NCBI GenBank assembly: GCA_028023455.1
Contig: JAQFVV010012396.1
Coordinates: forward strand, 23,703,330-23,767,329
Direction: 5' to 3'
DNA length: 64,000 nucleotides
Origin: Epiperipatus broadwayi
Lineage: Eukaryota > Onychophora > Udeonychophora > Euonychophora > Peripatidae
The stretch's first letter is position 1. Each line of letters starts with the position of its first letter. Under the pieces are notes generated by a model, which was not told where the DNA came from, made no database searches, and worked only from the letters and a program-made list of their open reading frames with translations. The position numbers were made by a program, and so were the translations under genes. This document shows positions 35,601 through 46,659 of the stretch, piece after piece.

Positions 35601-37167
35601 TATTGGATGAGTAGGCACTAGATGGGGATTTTATGCCTGTCTTCTGCATCCATTGATTACTCTAACTTGCACTGAGTGGCAATACTATATGGAGAGTTTT
35701 GCCTGTTTTAATATTTAAAATATATTGTACTTTATGTTTAGGATTCAGGAATATGATAAAGTTATTTTTTTTGTCATTATACCAACATAGAATAATTTTG
35801 AATATCAATAGATTTTTAAAAAAATGCATAGACATAAATGTAAAGCAATATTACCAATATAAATGAACTACACATTTTAAATGAAGATAATTGAATATAC
35901 AAGCATAGTAAATATGATTTTAAAATTATTTTGAACAAGAAGTGATAAACAATATTTTCATAAAAAAAAAATTAGATTTGAGATTGTTGATATGATCATA
36001 AACTTTTTTTATTGACTATAAATGAGTTTCCATAGAGACACGGAAAAGTATTCTATTTTTTATGCAGATGTGGTCTATAAGAGACAAATGATATTTAAAT
36101 TTTACAATTATCATATAAAGATATTTTACTCTTGTCCAGGACCATGTACTGCAGGTGTAAATATCAGGAAATAATGGATGATAGTATTGACTTCCAACAA
36201 ACAACTTCATACTTGTTTGTAGATTATATAGCCTGCATTAATGAGAAGTTTGTACTCAATGAAAGCATGAGATTGTGGTGTTTGTTTATTTTAATCATCA
36301 TATATAATTATAAATAGCATTGTGCAGACTAGTGCAAATATAGAAAGATGAAACCTGGAGCTCACATTCTATGGATTCCAGTTTCACTTCTGAAATTTCC
36401 ATTGATAAGCTCCTGAACGATAGATCATTCGATTATTTTATTTATAATTCAAATAAAAAGATATAACAAATACTTTATGTGTGTATATAGTAATTACTTT
36501 AAATATATATATCTGCTTTCTGTTCATTTCATTAATCCTTCCACACACTGGATTATTTCAGTCATTTTCTGTAAATAATTTAAACCTGATAGAAAAAGGC
36601 TGCTTTACTTTATGTTTGTATTATCAACTAAAGTGCAATTAAAAATATCAAGATCTTCATGAAACAATATTTTTTTTTACTGATGGCTTTTTAATTTATG
36701 CAAATGCTGTAACCTTTTTGTGATTCTTTCCTTTCTTGCTTTCCAGTTTTGTAGTTTACTTTTTTAAAACAATTAATAAGTCTTCAGGTTACTAATTAAC
36801 AAGTGAGAATGTGCTCCACAGTAATTAAAGTAGCTTTTCCTTTAATCTCTTTGTTCTCCCAGATTCATCTAAAATATACTTTGAATCTAATATTTACAAG
36901 AATTTGAACTAGCTTTAAAGATATAAAGCCAACTAATTTATAAAAGGGTTATATTGAGGCTAACAAAAATTAATACTATTGTAATTGGGGAGCATTTTAT
37001 AAAAGATTTTACCTTTATATTGATGACGATAATTTTATAACAATGGTATATATATATACACGCTACACCAATTTATTGTTATAAGCAATGTAATTCCTTT
37101 ATGTGTTCATTTACAACTGTCCCCTTTCAATAAATGTACAATATAATATGGTTTAAAGCCAATAAAC

Positions 37168-37490
37168 ATCACATGATCACTATTTCTTATGCTTTCTCTT
37201 AACTGTTATTAAAACAGGCAAAACTTTCTATACGTATTGCCACTCAGTGCAAGCCAGGGTAGTCAATGGATGCCAGAAAGCTTGGGCATAAAATCTCCAT
37301 CTGGTGCCTACTCATCCAATATCCCCAGCCTCTTCACTGATGAAGACAACAAGCCAGAAACTAGTCTGGAGATATTGGATGAATAGGCACCAGATCATGG
37401 GGATTTTATGCACAAGCCTTCTGGCATCCATTGATTACTCTGTCTTGCATTGAGTGGCAATATGCATAGAGAGTTTTGCCTGTTTTAATA
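37168..37490. mobile_element. Hairpin (inverted dimer) of hammerhead repeat family 1
   Basis: The left arm 37168-37327 (minus sense) and right arm 37345-37490 (plus sense) are near-perfect inverted repeats around a hammerhead core. Landmarks are CTCATCCAATATCCCCA on the left and its inverse TGGAGATATTGGATGA on the right. The left arm stops at 37327, the base that pairs with the first nucleotide after the predicted cleavage point. Confidence 0.78.
37331..37372 (+). ncRNA. Best hammerhead ribozyme motif, family 1
   Basis: TCTTCA (37331-37336) pairs over all six bases with TGGAGA (37367-37372), with one G-T wobble. CTGATGA (37337-37343) and GAAAC (37357-37361) are consensus core boxes. GTC (37364-37366) is the canonical cleavage triplet. 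Stem III is minimal, as in animal type I hammerheads. Stem II (GAC with GCC) has a central mismatch, which may lower activity. Compared with 35163-35204 and 42932-42973, one stem I pair has changed from C-G to T-A on both sides. Confidence 0.75.
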
Positions 37491-38732
37491 ATACGGTTTG
37501 ATTATGAGTCAAACTTTCTGCACTCATATACAATAGTTCATAAATTATTACCTCTCTTTTAATCTAAGATATATACTTTTATATATTATTAAGAATTAAA
37601 TTTGTCTTTTTATTAGTAACATGTACATGGTTTTATTTTTTTTATTTAAAGATTCAAACTCTTTCATTCATGTACAAGATATTATATCATAGCATATCAT
37701 AGTTACACTTTTAACATGTTCTTACAAATATTGAAAAAAATCTAAATGATCTGCCATATATATTTCTATTGGTCTAGACATTTTAGTTATATAAGTAGTT
37801 TTCAAATTTGACATACTAAATTACTTGTTTGATTGTTGTAGAATGGAGGTCAGGAAGATTTTTGAGACAGGAAAGCCGTTTTGACAAAAAATTTAGAAAA
37901 ATTAAAATGTGGGAAACCTCAACTAGAAATCAGTTTTATTCATTATTTATATATTTAATAACATTAATTATATTCAAGATATGAATAACTCTTAATCTTG
38001 CATATAATATTTTGGTAGTGAAACAAAAAAATAAAAATTTTCAGTAATGTTTACTTTAAATTATTTTTTTTCTTCTAAAATTTGTAATAAATACAATAAA
38101 TTTGCATTTTAAACTTAATTGAAAATAAATCAATTATATAAATATGAAGATACAATGTTAATATTCATATTGAACTATTATATTTTCAGCCAACTTCTTC
38201 TAATTGGCAACTGTATTTCATGTATTTTAATAATAATAAAACTTTCAAACAATAAGTTTCTTCATGTGTTTACTTTTAACATAATTCATTAAAGAAAACA
38301 GTTATTCATAATTATAAGTTGAACCAACAAAGGCAAGATACCCAAAGCTAGTCATCTAAACATTGAATAATTAATTGAAAAATAATTCCAGAATTTAAAA
38401 ATGATATTCTGCAGTCTTTGTTCCATAGTTGTTTGAATTTCTTCTACCTGTGTGATCATTTTCTGAAGTTTTTGAATGTAAATACTTTTATTTTGAATGT
38501 TTAAAAACTCCATTTCTAGTTCCTTAATAGATATTCTAGTAAAAGCTTTAACATCTATTCATTTCAAATTTCCTGATGTTTTATAAAATATTGAAATCTG
38601 TTTGCAAAGAAATCTAATATTAAGGTTACTATTTCTGAAAATATTTTATAATCAATTTGTTATCAATTTGTAAGGCTCAGTCTATAAATACTTAAAATTT
38701 CAAAAAGTATAAATTCAACTTTATTATATTAT

Positions 38733-38907
38733 ATAGTGAGTGCTAATGGCTCTTAACAAGCTTTTCTCATCAATAATGTGCTAGAATATTCAGACCATTA
38801 AATCTAAAAATATCAGCTCACTTACTGATGAAAGTCACATCTAGAAACAAATCTAGGGATAGGGGTATTCAGAAAAGTTTGTTAAGGACTACTAACACTC
38901 ATTATAT
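38733..38907. mobile_element. Foldback element with hammerhead-like core
   Basis: The ends are inverted: TATATAGTGAGTGCTAATGG and TTAACAAGCTTTTCT on the left match the inverse of AAACTTTGTTAAGG-like and ACACTCATTATATA sequence on the right. The centre holds CTGATGA and GAAAC boxes. It resembles family 1 in layout but shares little sequence, so it may be a third small family. Confidence 0.55.
38818..38858 (+). ncRNA. Hammerhead-like core in the small foldback
   Basis: CTTA, CTGATGA, AAGTCACATCTA, GAAAC, AAATC, TAGG. Both core boxes are consensus; stem I has four pairs; the cleavage triplet reads ATC instead of GTC. Confidence 0.45.
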
Positions 38908-39062
38908 AACATTTGCATTACAAACTTATTAAATTATGTCACATGATGTATGTCTTGATTTCTGTACAAATTCAACTTTAGTAAAATCTTACAAAAATAC
39001 TTTCAATTTCTGCTCAATTGTAACAACTTTTGATAATTGTAATGTTGTATTGCCTTTTCCTT

Positions 39063-39153
39063 GCAATCCTAGTGGTTAGCATAGCTACCTTCCAAGCAGC
39101 TGGCCCAGGTTTGCTTCCCAGTCAATGCATTTGACATAAAAAAAAAAAAAAAC
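39063..39153 (+). mobile_element. tRNA-Gly(UCC)-derived SINE or retropseudogene
   Basis: A-box-like AGTGGTTAGCATAGCT, anticodon arm CTACCTTCCAAGCAG (loop CTTCCAA, anticodon UCC) and B-box-like GGTTTGCTTCC match the layout of animal tRNA-Gly(UCC). It is followed by TTTGACAT and an oligo-A tail of about 15. The B box is mutated and a tail replaces the mature 3' end, so it is a retrotransposed copy and not a tRNA gene. The 71-residue frame at 39069-39284 crosses it and is not a gene. Confidence 0.82.
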
Positions 39154-39154
39154 T

Positions 39155-40690
39155 TAGCAAAATGGTTAGTCATAACAATCAAGAAACAAGGACTTTGAAT
39201 GTATTCTGTATTAGTGAAGAGTTGCAATTGTTTTGAATTTAATTTTAATATTTCAAAAAAATATTTACTTCTTTTAACACTCAAGAAACCATTTCAATGA
39301 TTTCTCTTTGATAAACATCTCACAGATGTAAATGAACAAATAATATTACTTACTATCCATTCTTTCTAACATTGTGTTAAAAAGTCTATAATTCAATGCT
39401 TTTGATAGTATCAAGTTGATTGGTGGTACAACATTCACAACATTTTCCAGTTGTGATAACAATCTTAATGATTTTGCAACTAAAACTACTTGTTGCAAAA
39501 TACAATGAAATGAAATATTTTCATGGGAAATATGAATGGAGAATAATTTGACAAACCCTGTGCTTTTTGCAATCATAGTAGAGGCGCCACCTGTCACAAT
39601 GCATAATATTTAATCAATACTTTTATTTTTAAAACATTAACAGATTTCCTGAAGATATTTATTGAATTATAGTATATATGGTCATCATTGATCATCAACA
39701 TTATTTTGAATCATTATTAATTCAAAACTATGATGAAAAATGATTAATACATATATATATATATATATCAATAAATATTTTTAACATGCCCTGCACTATC
39801 ACTTGTCTGAATATATCATGCACCAAAATATTTGTATTATCTTTTAATTTTATCTAAATTTATATTTCTGTTGCAGCAGTATATTCCAGAATATTCTTGA
39901 AGGAATATATAAAAAAAACTATTTGAAGTATAAAAACACAAAGAATAATTTAAATAAGAGGATATATAGACTTCTTGTAATTTTGTAAAATTGGGTAGTC
40001 TGCTGTTATGTATTTTCTTTCATATCCTTTGTCTCATGATTATATTACATTTTATCTTACTTATTAATCTCACATTTGATCTCTTTTCAAGTACATTGTA
40101 ATTTAATAACTAATGTCCTATAATATATTATTACCTTAAAGAAAAGTTATACAAATCTATTTCATGATCATATTAATGTTATGTACAAATTCAATGAGTA
40201 TTGACGTTTAGAAATATCAGAATTTGCTTCTAAAATTTTTATGATGTCATGACAGGTGAGTTTCAATGTGATTTTATAATGATATCATGGGAACTAAAAA
40301 TTCCTATTTTACAGATGATATCACAGGAACTAAAATTCCTATTTTGCAGTTCAACCTGTTAAATTAATGCTCTCAAACTACCTTTTACATTATTAACTAT
40401 TTAAATATTTATTTATTTAAATGATGACACTCTTCCTATTATATAGCTACATCAATTGATATAAAAATATAATAATCTTATATTTACTATTCTAATTAAC
40501 AATTATCTTTAACATTTATAATTTAGATAATCTTTATCATCATTGTTTATAAAATATGTCAAATTGATAATAATAATAATTTTTATTCAAACACATACTT
40601 GGAGATATTATTCAGCATTAAAAAATTTTAATCCTATTTTTGTGCCTCATTCAATCACATTCTGTTAAAAATAGAGTCATGATGTTATCA
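39155..40690. other. AT-rich intergenic sequence, no gene seen
   Basis: No coding pattern. The 83-residue minus-strand frame at 39346-39597 has a somewhat balanced composition (MTGGASTMIAKSTGFVKLFS at its start). It is a weak candidate for an old transposase scrap, but I recognise no motif. A (TA)n tract lies near 39751-39768. Confidence 0.4.
40282..40353 (+). repeat. Tandem duplication, about 35-bp unit
   Basis: ATGATATCA followed by GGAACTAAAA and TTCCTATTTT occurs twice in a row. Confidence 0.85.
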
Positions 40691-40770
40691 TTCAGACAGC
40701 TTTTATATGAACTCTATATATATAAATTATAACTTTTTGGGCAGTACTGTGTATTGTTTTCCATTAAACA

Positions 40771-40811
40771 CCGATATTTCGATGGACTAGCAACCACTAT
40801 TATCAAGGTTA
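40771..40811 (-). ncRNA. Degenerate hammerhead-like motif in PLE 3' end
   Basis: On the minus strand: TAACC, TTGATAA, a spacer with ATAG and CCAT that pair at three of four positions, GAAAT, ATC, GGTG. It is homologous to 630-671, with the same two core changes. Confidence 0.45.
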
Positions 40812-40980
40812 CTTTTGAAAGAAAATCTGTTAGATCTTTAAAAAAATGTGACTGTGTGTGAGATAAGAAATGAGATTTAAATTCAGCATTCACAATATGA
40901 GGCTTATCAAAATGTTTATTTCCCTTAGTATTTTTATCTATTAATTTTAAGTTAATATTAGATAAAATGAGAGGTTTTCA

Positions 40981-41291
40981 CATAGCTGGAATATGTTGTG
41001 CTTCATCAGCCCTATGTAAACCAGTAGGCCTCTTTAATATTTCAATTGACTCTCTCATGGTTCTTAAATCATATCTTTCCAAATTAGCAAGTATTTTTGT
41101 ATTGTCGAAATTAGGTTTGTGACCAGTTTCTAAATAATGGGAAGTAAAAACTGATGTGCTAATTTTTTGATGAAAAGTATTTCTATGTTCTTTAATTCTG
41201 ACATTAATTCATCTATTAGATTGACCCACATATCCTTTTGAGCATTGAAAACACGGAATTTCATAAACTCCTTGGTGTTCCAAAAACATTC
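40981..41291 (-). pseudogene. GIY-YIG endonuclease domain of the decayed PLE
   Basis: The minus-strand reading gives GVYEIPCFQC (first strand with a CxxC-type cysteine pair), KGYVGQSNR (YIG-like core, with V for I), a TGA stop where the family usually has a residue, then RIKEHRNTF (R...H helix), FTSHYLETGHKPNFDNTKIL and ERYDLRTMRESIEILK. This is the target-nicking nuclease of PLEs. It ends with a TGA near 40981. The single internal stop near 41215 breaks the frame and no other start would rescue it. Confidence 0.78.
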
Positions 41292-41538
41292 TGTTTTTAG
41301 GTTTATACAAAAAAAATCACCATTTTTTTTTGGCAGTAGAAAAAGTAGTCTTTATATTAAAACAAGATAGTCTTCTACTGATTTTATCAGTAACCCCCCT
41401 AATGTAAGGCAAAATTAATCTATTAAAAGATGAATTGTCAATTCTATCCTCTTTTTTCTTTTTAGTATTAATGTTATATAAAGCCCTACATATGATGTTT
41501 TTATTATAATTATTAGACAGCAGAATACTTTTTGTAAA

Positions 41539-41991
41539 TTATATTTCTTGAGAAAGATATTCTTTATCAGATAAATTATAAGCTCTAGTGAAAAGATTTT
41601 TAGCTACAGAAAAAAATTGTGCAGGATGATGATGAGAATTAAAATCAAGATATCTGTTTGTATGAGTGAATTTTCTGTAAACTGATACTGACAATGTTTC
41701 ATCACATTTTCTTGCAATTAAAACATCTAGAAAAGAAAGTGATCTGTTATTTTTCACTTCCATAGTAAATTTAATATTTGGATGCCAATTATTTATAAAA
41801 GCAAGAAAAGAATTTAAAGAATCAATTCCATGAGGCCATATGACAAAAGTATCATCCACATATCTAAGCCAAATAGAAGGTTTTTTAGTAGCTGCACATA
41901 ATACTTGACTTTCAAAATTGTCCATGAAAAGATCAGCAATGACAGGTGACAGTGGGGATCCCATGGAAAGTCCTTTAATTTGTTTAAACAT
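41539..41991 (-). pseudogene. Penelope-like RT, motifs B and C
   Basis: Motif B is KQIKGLSMGSPLSPVIADLF near residues 3-22. Motif C is RYVDDTFVIW near residues 43-52, with both catalytic aspartates kept. SLSFLDVLI follows near residues 84-92, and an RKFTHTNRYLDF segment near 106-117. These are hallmark Penelope RT motifs. The frame opens inside the domain after a frameshift near 41990, so the methionine shown is not the true start. Beyond the stop the linker continues in another frame toward the nuclease (an LPYIRGVTDKI-like block near 41400). Confidence 0.87.
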
Positions 41992-42227
41992 TTGAGAATT
42001 ATAAACAAAAATGTATTTTCAAGGCAATGTTTTGCTAATGGAATAATAAAATCAGGCAAATCATTGTACTGAGCTATTATATTTAATGCTTCTTCAACAG
42101 GAATATTAGTAATCATAGAAGAAACATCAAAACTAACCAATAAATCAGTTCCAGTTAGTTTTAAGTTTTTAATTATTGAAATAAAATGGCTTGAATTTTT
42201 AATTCTTGATGGAATCTTATCTGTCAA
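41990..42227 (-). pseudogene. Penelope-like RT, motif A part
   Basis: SSHFISIIKNLKLTGTDLLV near residues 12-31, followed by SFDVSSMITNIPVEEALNII near residues 32-51, is PLE motif A with its catalytic aspartate. After about residue 90 the frame no longer matches and overlaps the motif B/C frame, marking the frameshift. Only the first part is real PLE sequence. Confidence 0.83.
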
Positions 42228-42481
42228 TGGCTGTAAGCATTGGGCTAAATATCAAGCCAAAGCACGTGTGGGAGAGCTTATAGCACACACAATAGGTCAC
42301 AATAGTATCTCAGGTTTAGGAATTTTAGGCAAACCAAAATTTAGGATATAATGAAGAACCTTCTCTTGGAGAAATTTTAATTTTCATATCTTCATCTATA
42401 CTAGAACGTTTGATAAGACATTTTGTCTTTTTCTCTAAATATGTCAGAGGATCTCTAATAATCTTTTTATAAGTTCCATCA

Positions 42482-42485
<4 letters not shown>

Positions 42486-42553
<68 letters not shown>
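42486..42553. repeat. (TA)n microsatellite
   Basis: About 68 bp with one TG interruption, at the 5' edge of the decayed PLE. Confidence 0.95.
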
Positions 42554-42557
<4 letters not shown>

Positions 42558-42770
42558 AGTTATATATGATATATAATTTGTAAAAAAAAATTAAATGTTT
42601 TATAATAAAATTCTTGTACCTGATACATTCTTGTCTGCTAGTTATAATTGTTAAATTATTATGTATTGATGACTTATTCCTGAATTATATAGATCTGTTA
42701 TAGTAAAAATCTGCAACAAAATAGTAGCAGTGATACTAATATGACAAAAAATATTAATATGCTATTGAAT

Positions 42771-43325
42771 CTTAACATCACATGATCATGGTTTCTTATG
42801 CTTGCTCATAACTGTTATTAAAACAGGCAAAACTCTCCATAAAGTAGTGCCAGTCAGTGCAAGCCAAAGTAATCAATGGATACCAGAAGGCTAGTGCATA
42901 AAATCCCCATCTAGCACCTACTCATCCAATATCCCCAAACTAATTTCTAGTTTATGGATTTCATCAGTGAGGAGCCTTGGATCTGAGAGCAGTTCATCTA
43001 GATCTTAAGGTGTAATGCAACCTTACAGCAGTCACCTTTTATCTCTACTTAACTTCAAAACTATGAGTCTAAAATTGAAAACAATAATATTTTCAATCAA
43101 AGCTCATTAGCTTATATAGTCATATAGGTCTGAACACAGTTCAGTACCCATACATTTCTGTGTGGTTCTTTAATAACCATAGCCAACACTATCCCAATTG
43201 GAAGGATTGGTATTAAACCATTAAACATCACATGATCACCATTTCTTATGCTTGCACATAACTGTTATTAAAACAGGCAAAATTCTCTATACAGTAGTGT
43301 CACTCAGTGCAAGCCAGGGTAATCT
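42771..43325 (-). mobile_element. Partial tandem dimer of hammerhead repeat family 1
   Basis: AACATCACATGATCA at 42774 recurs at 43224 (450-bp period), each followed by TTCTTATGCTTGC-CATAACTG-type sequence. There is one full unit plus about 100 bp of the next. It ends at GCCAGGGTAATC. The full unit carries a hammerhead motif at 42932-42973 (minus strand). It has no coding capacity. The more-than-one-unit length is what copying of a circular or multimeric RNA would give. Confidence 0.8.
42932..42973 (-). ncRNA. Hammerhead ribozyme motif, family 1
   Basis: On the minus strand: TCCTCA, CTGATGA, AATCCATAAACTA, GAAAT, TA, GTT, TGGGGA. Stem I is fully paired and both core boxes are consensus up to GAAA. 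GTT is a permitted cleavage triplet. Stem II has lost most pairing. Confidence 0.66.
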
Positions 43326-43329
43326 TACT

Positions 43330-46300
43330 TGTTATATAAAAATGATAAAGATTCCAATATCTTCACTTTCAGGCATATCACATTCTCTTCCTAATATATA
43401 ACAATTCAGTAAGGAAAAAACAGAATTCTGTGACAAATATAAAATTAATATAAACTGCACATAATTTTTCAGTGTTGCATTAATTTGTAGTTTTGTTTTT
43501 CATACTACAAAATATTCACTTTACAAAAAGAAAGATATCTGTTTAATCTTATAGGAAACTTCACAATTGATGTTATATATAAAGCCTCCAAATTGTGTGG
43601 GAATCTCTTTCTAAACAAAAATTCGGATAGAATTACAAAGTTTTTTTTTCTTTTTTTTTCAGCATTCTTTGAGTAAAACCGTTAATTATATATAAACAGA
43701 GCAAAGTGAGGGATTACTTATATGGAGATAACTAAAGAAATATTTACCTTTGATTCTTATAGGAAATCATCAATTAGTATTGACAGTCTAAATTAAAAAA
43801 TTTTCTCTAACATTTTATAATAATTATTTTGTTAATTAGAAATAAAAAGGAGGTCCTCCTTTACTTCTAACTCAATTGGTAAAAGTATTTAAACTCAGTT
43901 ATTTTTATAGGATAATTGATTCAAATACTCTATTCTTTAGACATCATGTTAATAATTTGTCTCTACTAGAAAATTGTATATGTTAAATATATTTATAGAT
44001 TTATAATAACTGAAATACAGACTTATTATACACCTATATCAATATATGTAATATATAGGGTATATGAGCACAGACTTTTACAGAACTCATGAAGGATTAT
44101 TTTCTTATAAAAAAATGGCGAGACTTTCACCTTAATATATGAGGTAAACCACATATTTTTATCAACAACCCTAAAATTAAACATTTTTTCTTTAATATTT
44201 TAAAATAGTATTTTGGCTTGAGTTTAATTAGAAATATTATTAAAAATAAAAAATGTTTTTAAATTTAGATTTTCCCTTGATTACATCATATCAAATTCAT
44301 CAAATATTTAATTTATCATGTACAATTCTTTCTTTATAAAATATCAAAAGTTAATGTAAGTCTGTTGAGTCCTCACTCATATAAAAATAATTGCTCAGGC
44401 TTAATACTTCATATGAATTTGAGTTACACATAAAAGAGAACCTTGAACTCAAGATATAAAGCTATTTAGGATACTAGAGAAAAGTTGTTTAGTCTTAAAA
44501 TTTTTGATAGTAACTGATTGTTTTCTAGCAATATCAAATCTAAAAATAACTCTAGTTATTTACAGAAAAAATGTCCCATACTTTGCATTATTTACATCAT
44601 AATAAATACATGAATATATTTAATTTAATACATTAATTATTTTATATTCTCTCTTAAAATTTTTGGAAATGGTAGTACTTTTTGATAGAAAAAAAAATCC
44701 TAAATATATGACCAAAGCAAGTAATCATTTGATTATTTGCTCATACAGTGACTCAATAGTTTAAAATGTATTTTGCCCTTAATATTATAAGTATGATATA
44801 TTAACTTATCAAAATATTTTACCTTTCAAATAATCATATATATAGGCCAACATAAAATCAAACTGCCATTGTTTTTTTCTAAAGTAAAATAGAAGGAATT
44901 AAAATTATTTAATTATTATGATAATTTCATGCAAATTATAAAAAAAATGAACAAACCATTTTTTTTTTAAAAAATAGCCCTTATCAAAAAAAATTAATTC
45001 AAAAGAGAATACAATTGGAAAAGTGATCAATAAAATTAAATATCTTTGTTTAATTGACTTATCTTTAAGAATCCATTATTTAGATGAGTTGGAGTATGAT
45101 ATCATGGCTCATCTCATATAGCATTTCTACATTAACTGTTTTTTTAATAATACTTTATGAATTCATAAACTATATAATAATTACTATGTTGCTAGTTGTT
45201 TAAACAATCACGTTCTTATTAAACATTCAAGCAAATAGCTTGAATGTAATAATTGCATTCAATTGATCAAAACTGAGATGATTTTTCTTTATTTAGATGA
45301 CAATGTATCAAAAAAGTTTTAATTTTTAAATTTGCCATCTCACTCATATGAGACATGATTAATAAATTTACATATTTAATGAATAATATGAGTATATATA
45401 TATACAAGATGTATCCGATCTATGTAAATACCACCTTTTTAAAAAATTATTTTAACTTTTTTTTTTAAGATTTAGTGTAAATTGAACAAAAGTTTTTAAA
45501 ATTATAGAAACAAATGTGAGAATAGTTTATTTAACTTTTTTTTTTTTTCTTTTCAGAATTACTTATTTTGAATAAAATGCTTGTAATAAAATTAAGCCTC
45601 TAAATTAAAATTAAATTTTTTAAATATAACTATTATATTTGATATGTGAATTTGACAGATTACAGACAACTATTAAAGGTGGAATTAGCATGAACTATGT
45701 AATATCAAACTACATGACCTCAAATAAATGCTAACCAAAACTAAATATGAATGAGGTACTACAGGATCCATTTTTTTCCTTTACTAAATATCACATTTCA
45801 AACATGATTTTATGTCCTGTAATCACATTTTCTTAGTATATTAAATACTATACCTTTTTGCTTCTGTACAGTAGTTAAAAGAACATGTAGTGAATTTGTT
45901 TTTCCTGAGCATTTTTTATTAATGGTGGAATTAATCCATTTGCCTAAATCTGCTTTGAAATAAAAATGATTATTAAATATAAAAGGTGGGATTATTACCT
46001 TTGCATAAAATTCTCATAATATAAATTACAGTTTAGTTAGGTATAGTTTTTTTTTTGTTGATAATGTCAAATTTGTTATTTTTGTAATTTGTTAAAACAA
46101 CCAATTTTAAAAAAAAATTATTAAAGAAAATGATTAAACAGTATTATGGTTGAACATTCAGACAACAGATTTTATATAAGAGATAAATATTTTCTTCATT
46201 GGTTTATAAATGTTTTTAGCCATCACAAAAAATAATATTACATAGTGAATAGAAGTGAAAGTAAGCAATTAAGATTCTAAAGATGCTATAAATTTAAACA

Positions 46301-46560
46301 AGAATATATAATTTGTTTCTAATTGTCAACTTTTCCATTTTCTCCTCAGGTTTTTGAAGATGTGACAGAGTCTTTTCCCCTTGTATGCATTTGACAAGTT
46401 ATTGTTTTAAAATTATTTTTTGTTAAAGATTTGTAGTTTATTATTTACATCATTATGCAGTTACAACATATTAATCACAATTAGATCTAAATTTGTGATA
46501 TTGTATAACACTCAGTAAAATATTTTTATAGATGTATTAAATAATCTCCTACTATCATGC
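43330..46560. other. AT-rich intergenic sequence, no gene seen
   Basis: No coding pattern, no shared repeat noticed. Only short homopolymer and (TA)n tracts. Confidence 0.5.
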
Positions 46561-46650
46561 ATTCTTTTTAAAAACATATGAAAAAGACACCATAAAAGAC
46601 AAATGACTCCCAAAATAAATTTCATGCTAAACCAGCACTCACCAGTTGGC
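46560..46650 (-). repeat. Fragment of hammerhead-like repeat family 2
   Basis: It matches the family 2 block around the motif. The minus strand at 46609-46650 reads GCCAA, CTGGTGA, a TGCT/AGCA stem, GAAAT and TTTTGGG. CCAA can pair with TTGG. The first core box has one change. Confidence 0.55.
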
Positions 46651-46659
46651 CTATTAGCA

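Larger units (their letters stand above)
34925..35720. mobile_element. Inverted copies of 450-bp hammerhead repeat family 1
   Basis: The left part (about 34925-35222) is the unit in minus sense. The right part (35223-35720) is the unit in plus sense and slightly longer than one monomer: ACTGTATGGAGAG at 35231 recurs as ACTATATGGAGAG at 35684, a 453-bp period. Shared landmarks are a CATGTGATGTTTA block, TTAAAGAACC, and ATATTGGATGAGTAGGCAC. Each orientation carries a hammerhead-like motif. It has no coding capacity; the frame at 34876-35061 is a chance translation. Confidence 0.78.
40690..42480 (-). mobile_element. Decayed Penelope-like element
   Basis: A minus-strand PLE with RT, linker, GIY-YIG nuclease and 3' untranslated end in the standard order. 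The 5' side stops at a (TA)n tract (42486-42553). Its 3' end matches the orphan at 505-715. At least one frameshift in the RT and an in-frame stop in the nuclease make it inactive. The upstream RT segment at 42240-42420 is still recognisable in broken frames (for example PLRPIVCAI-like and TALAWYLA-like pieces). Confidence 0.82.

Noticed and set aside
39065-39130. Functional tRNA-Gly gene
   Set aside because: The B box is mutated, the acceptor 3' side continues into TTTGACAT plus oligo-A, and a sister copy has the same tail; it is a retrotransposed copy.
39346-39597. 83-residue minus-strand frame as an old transposase
   Set aside because: Composition is more balanced than its neighbours but no motif or continuation in other frames was recognised.
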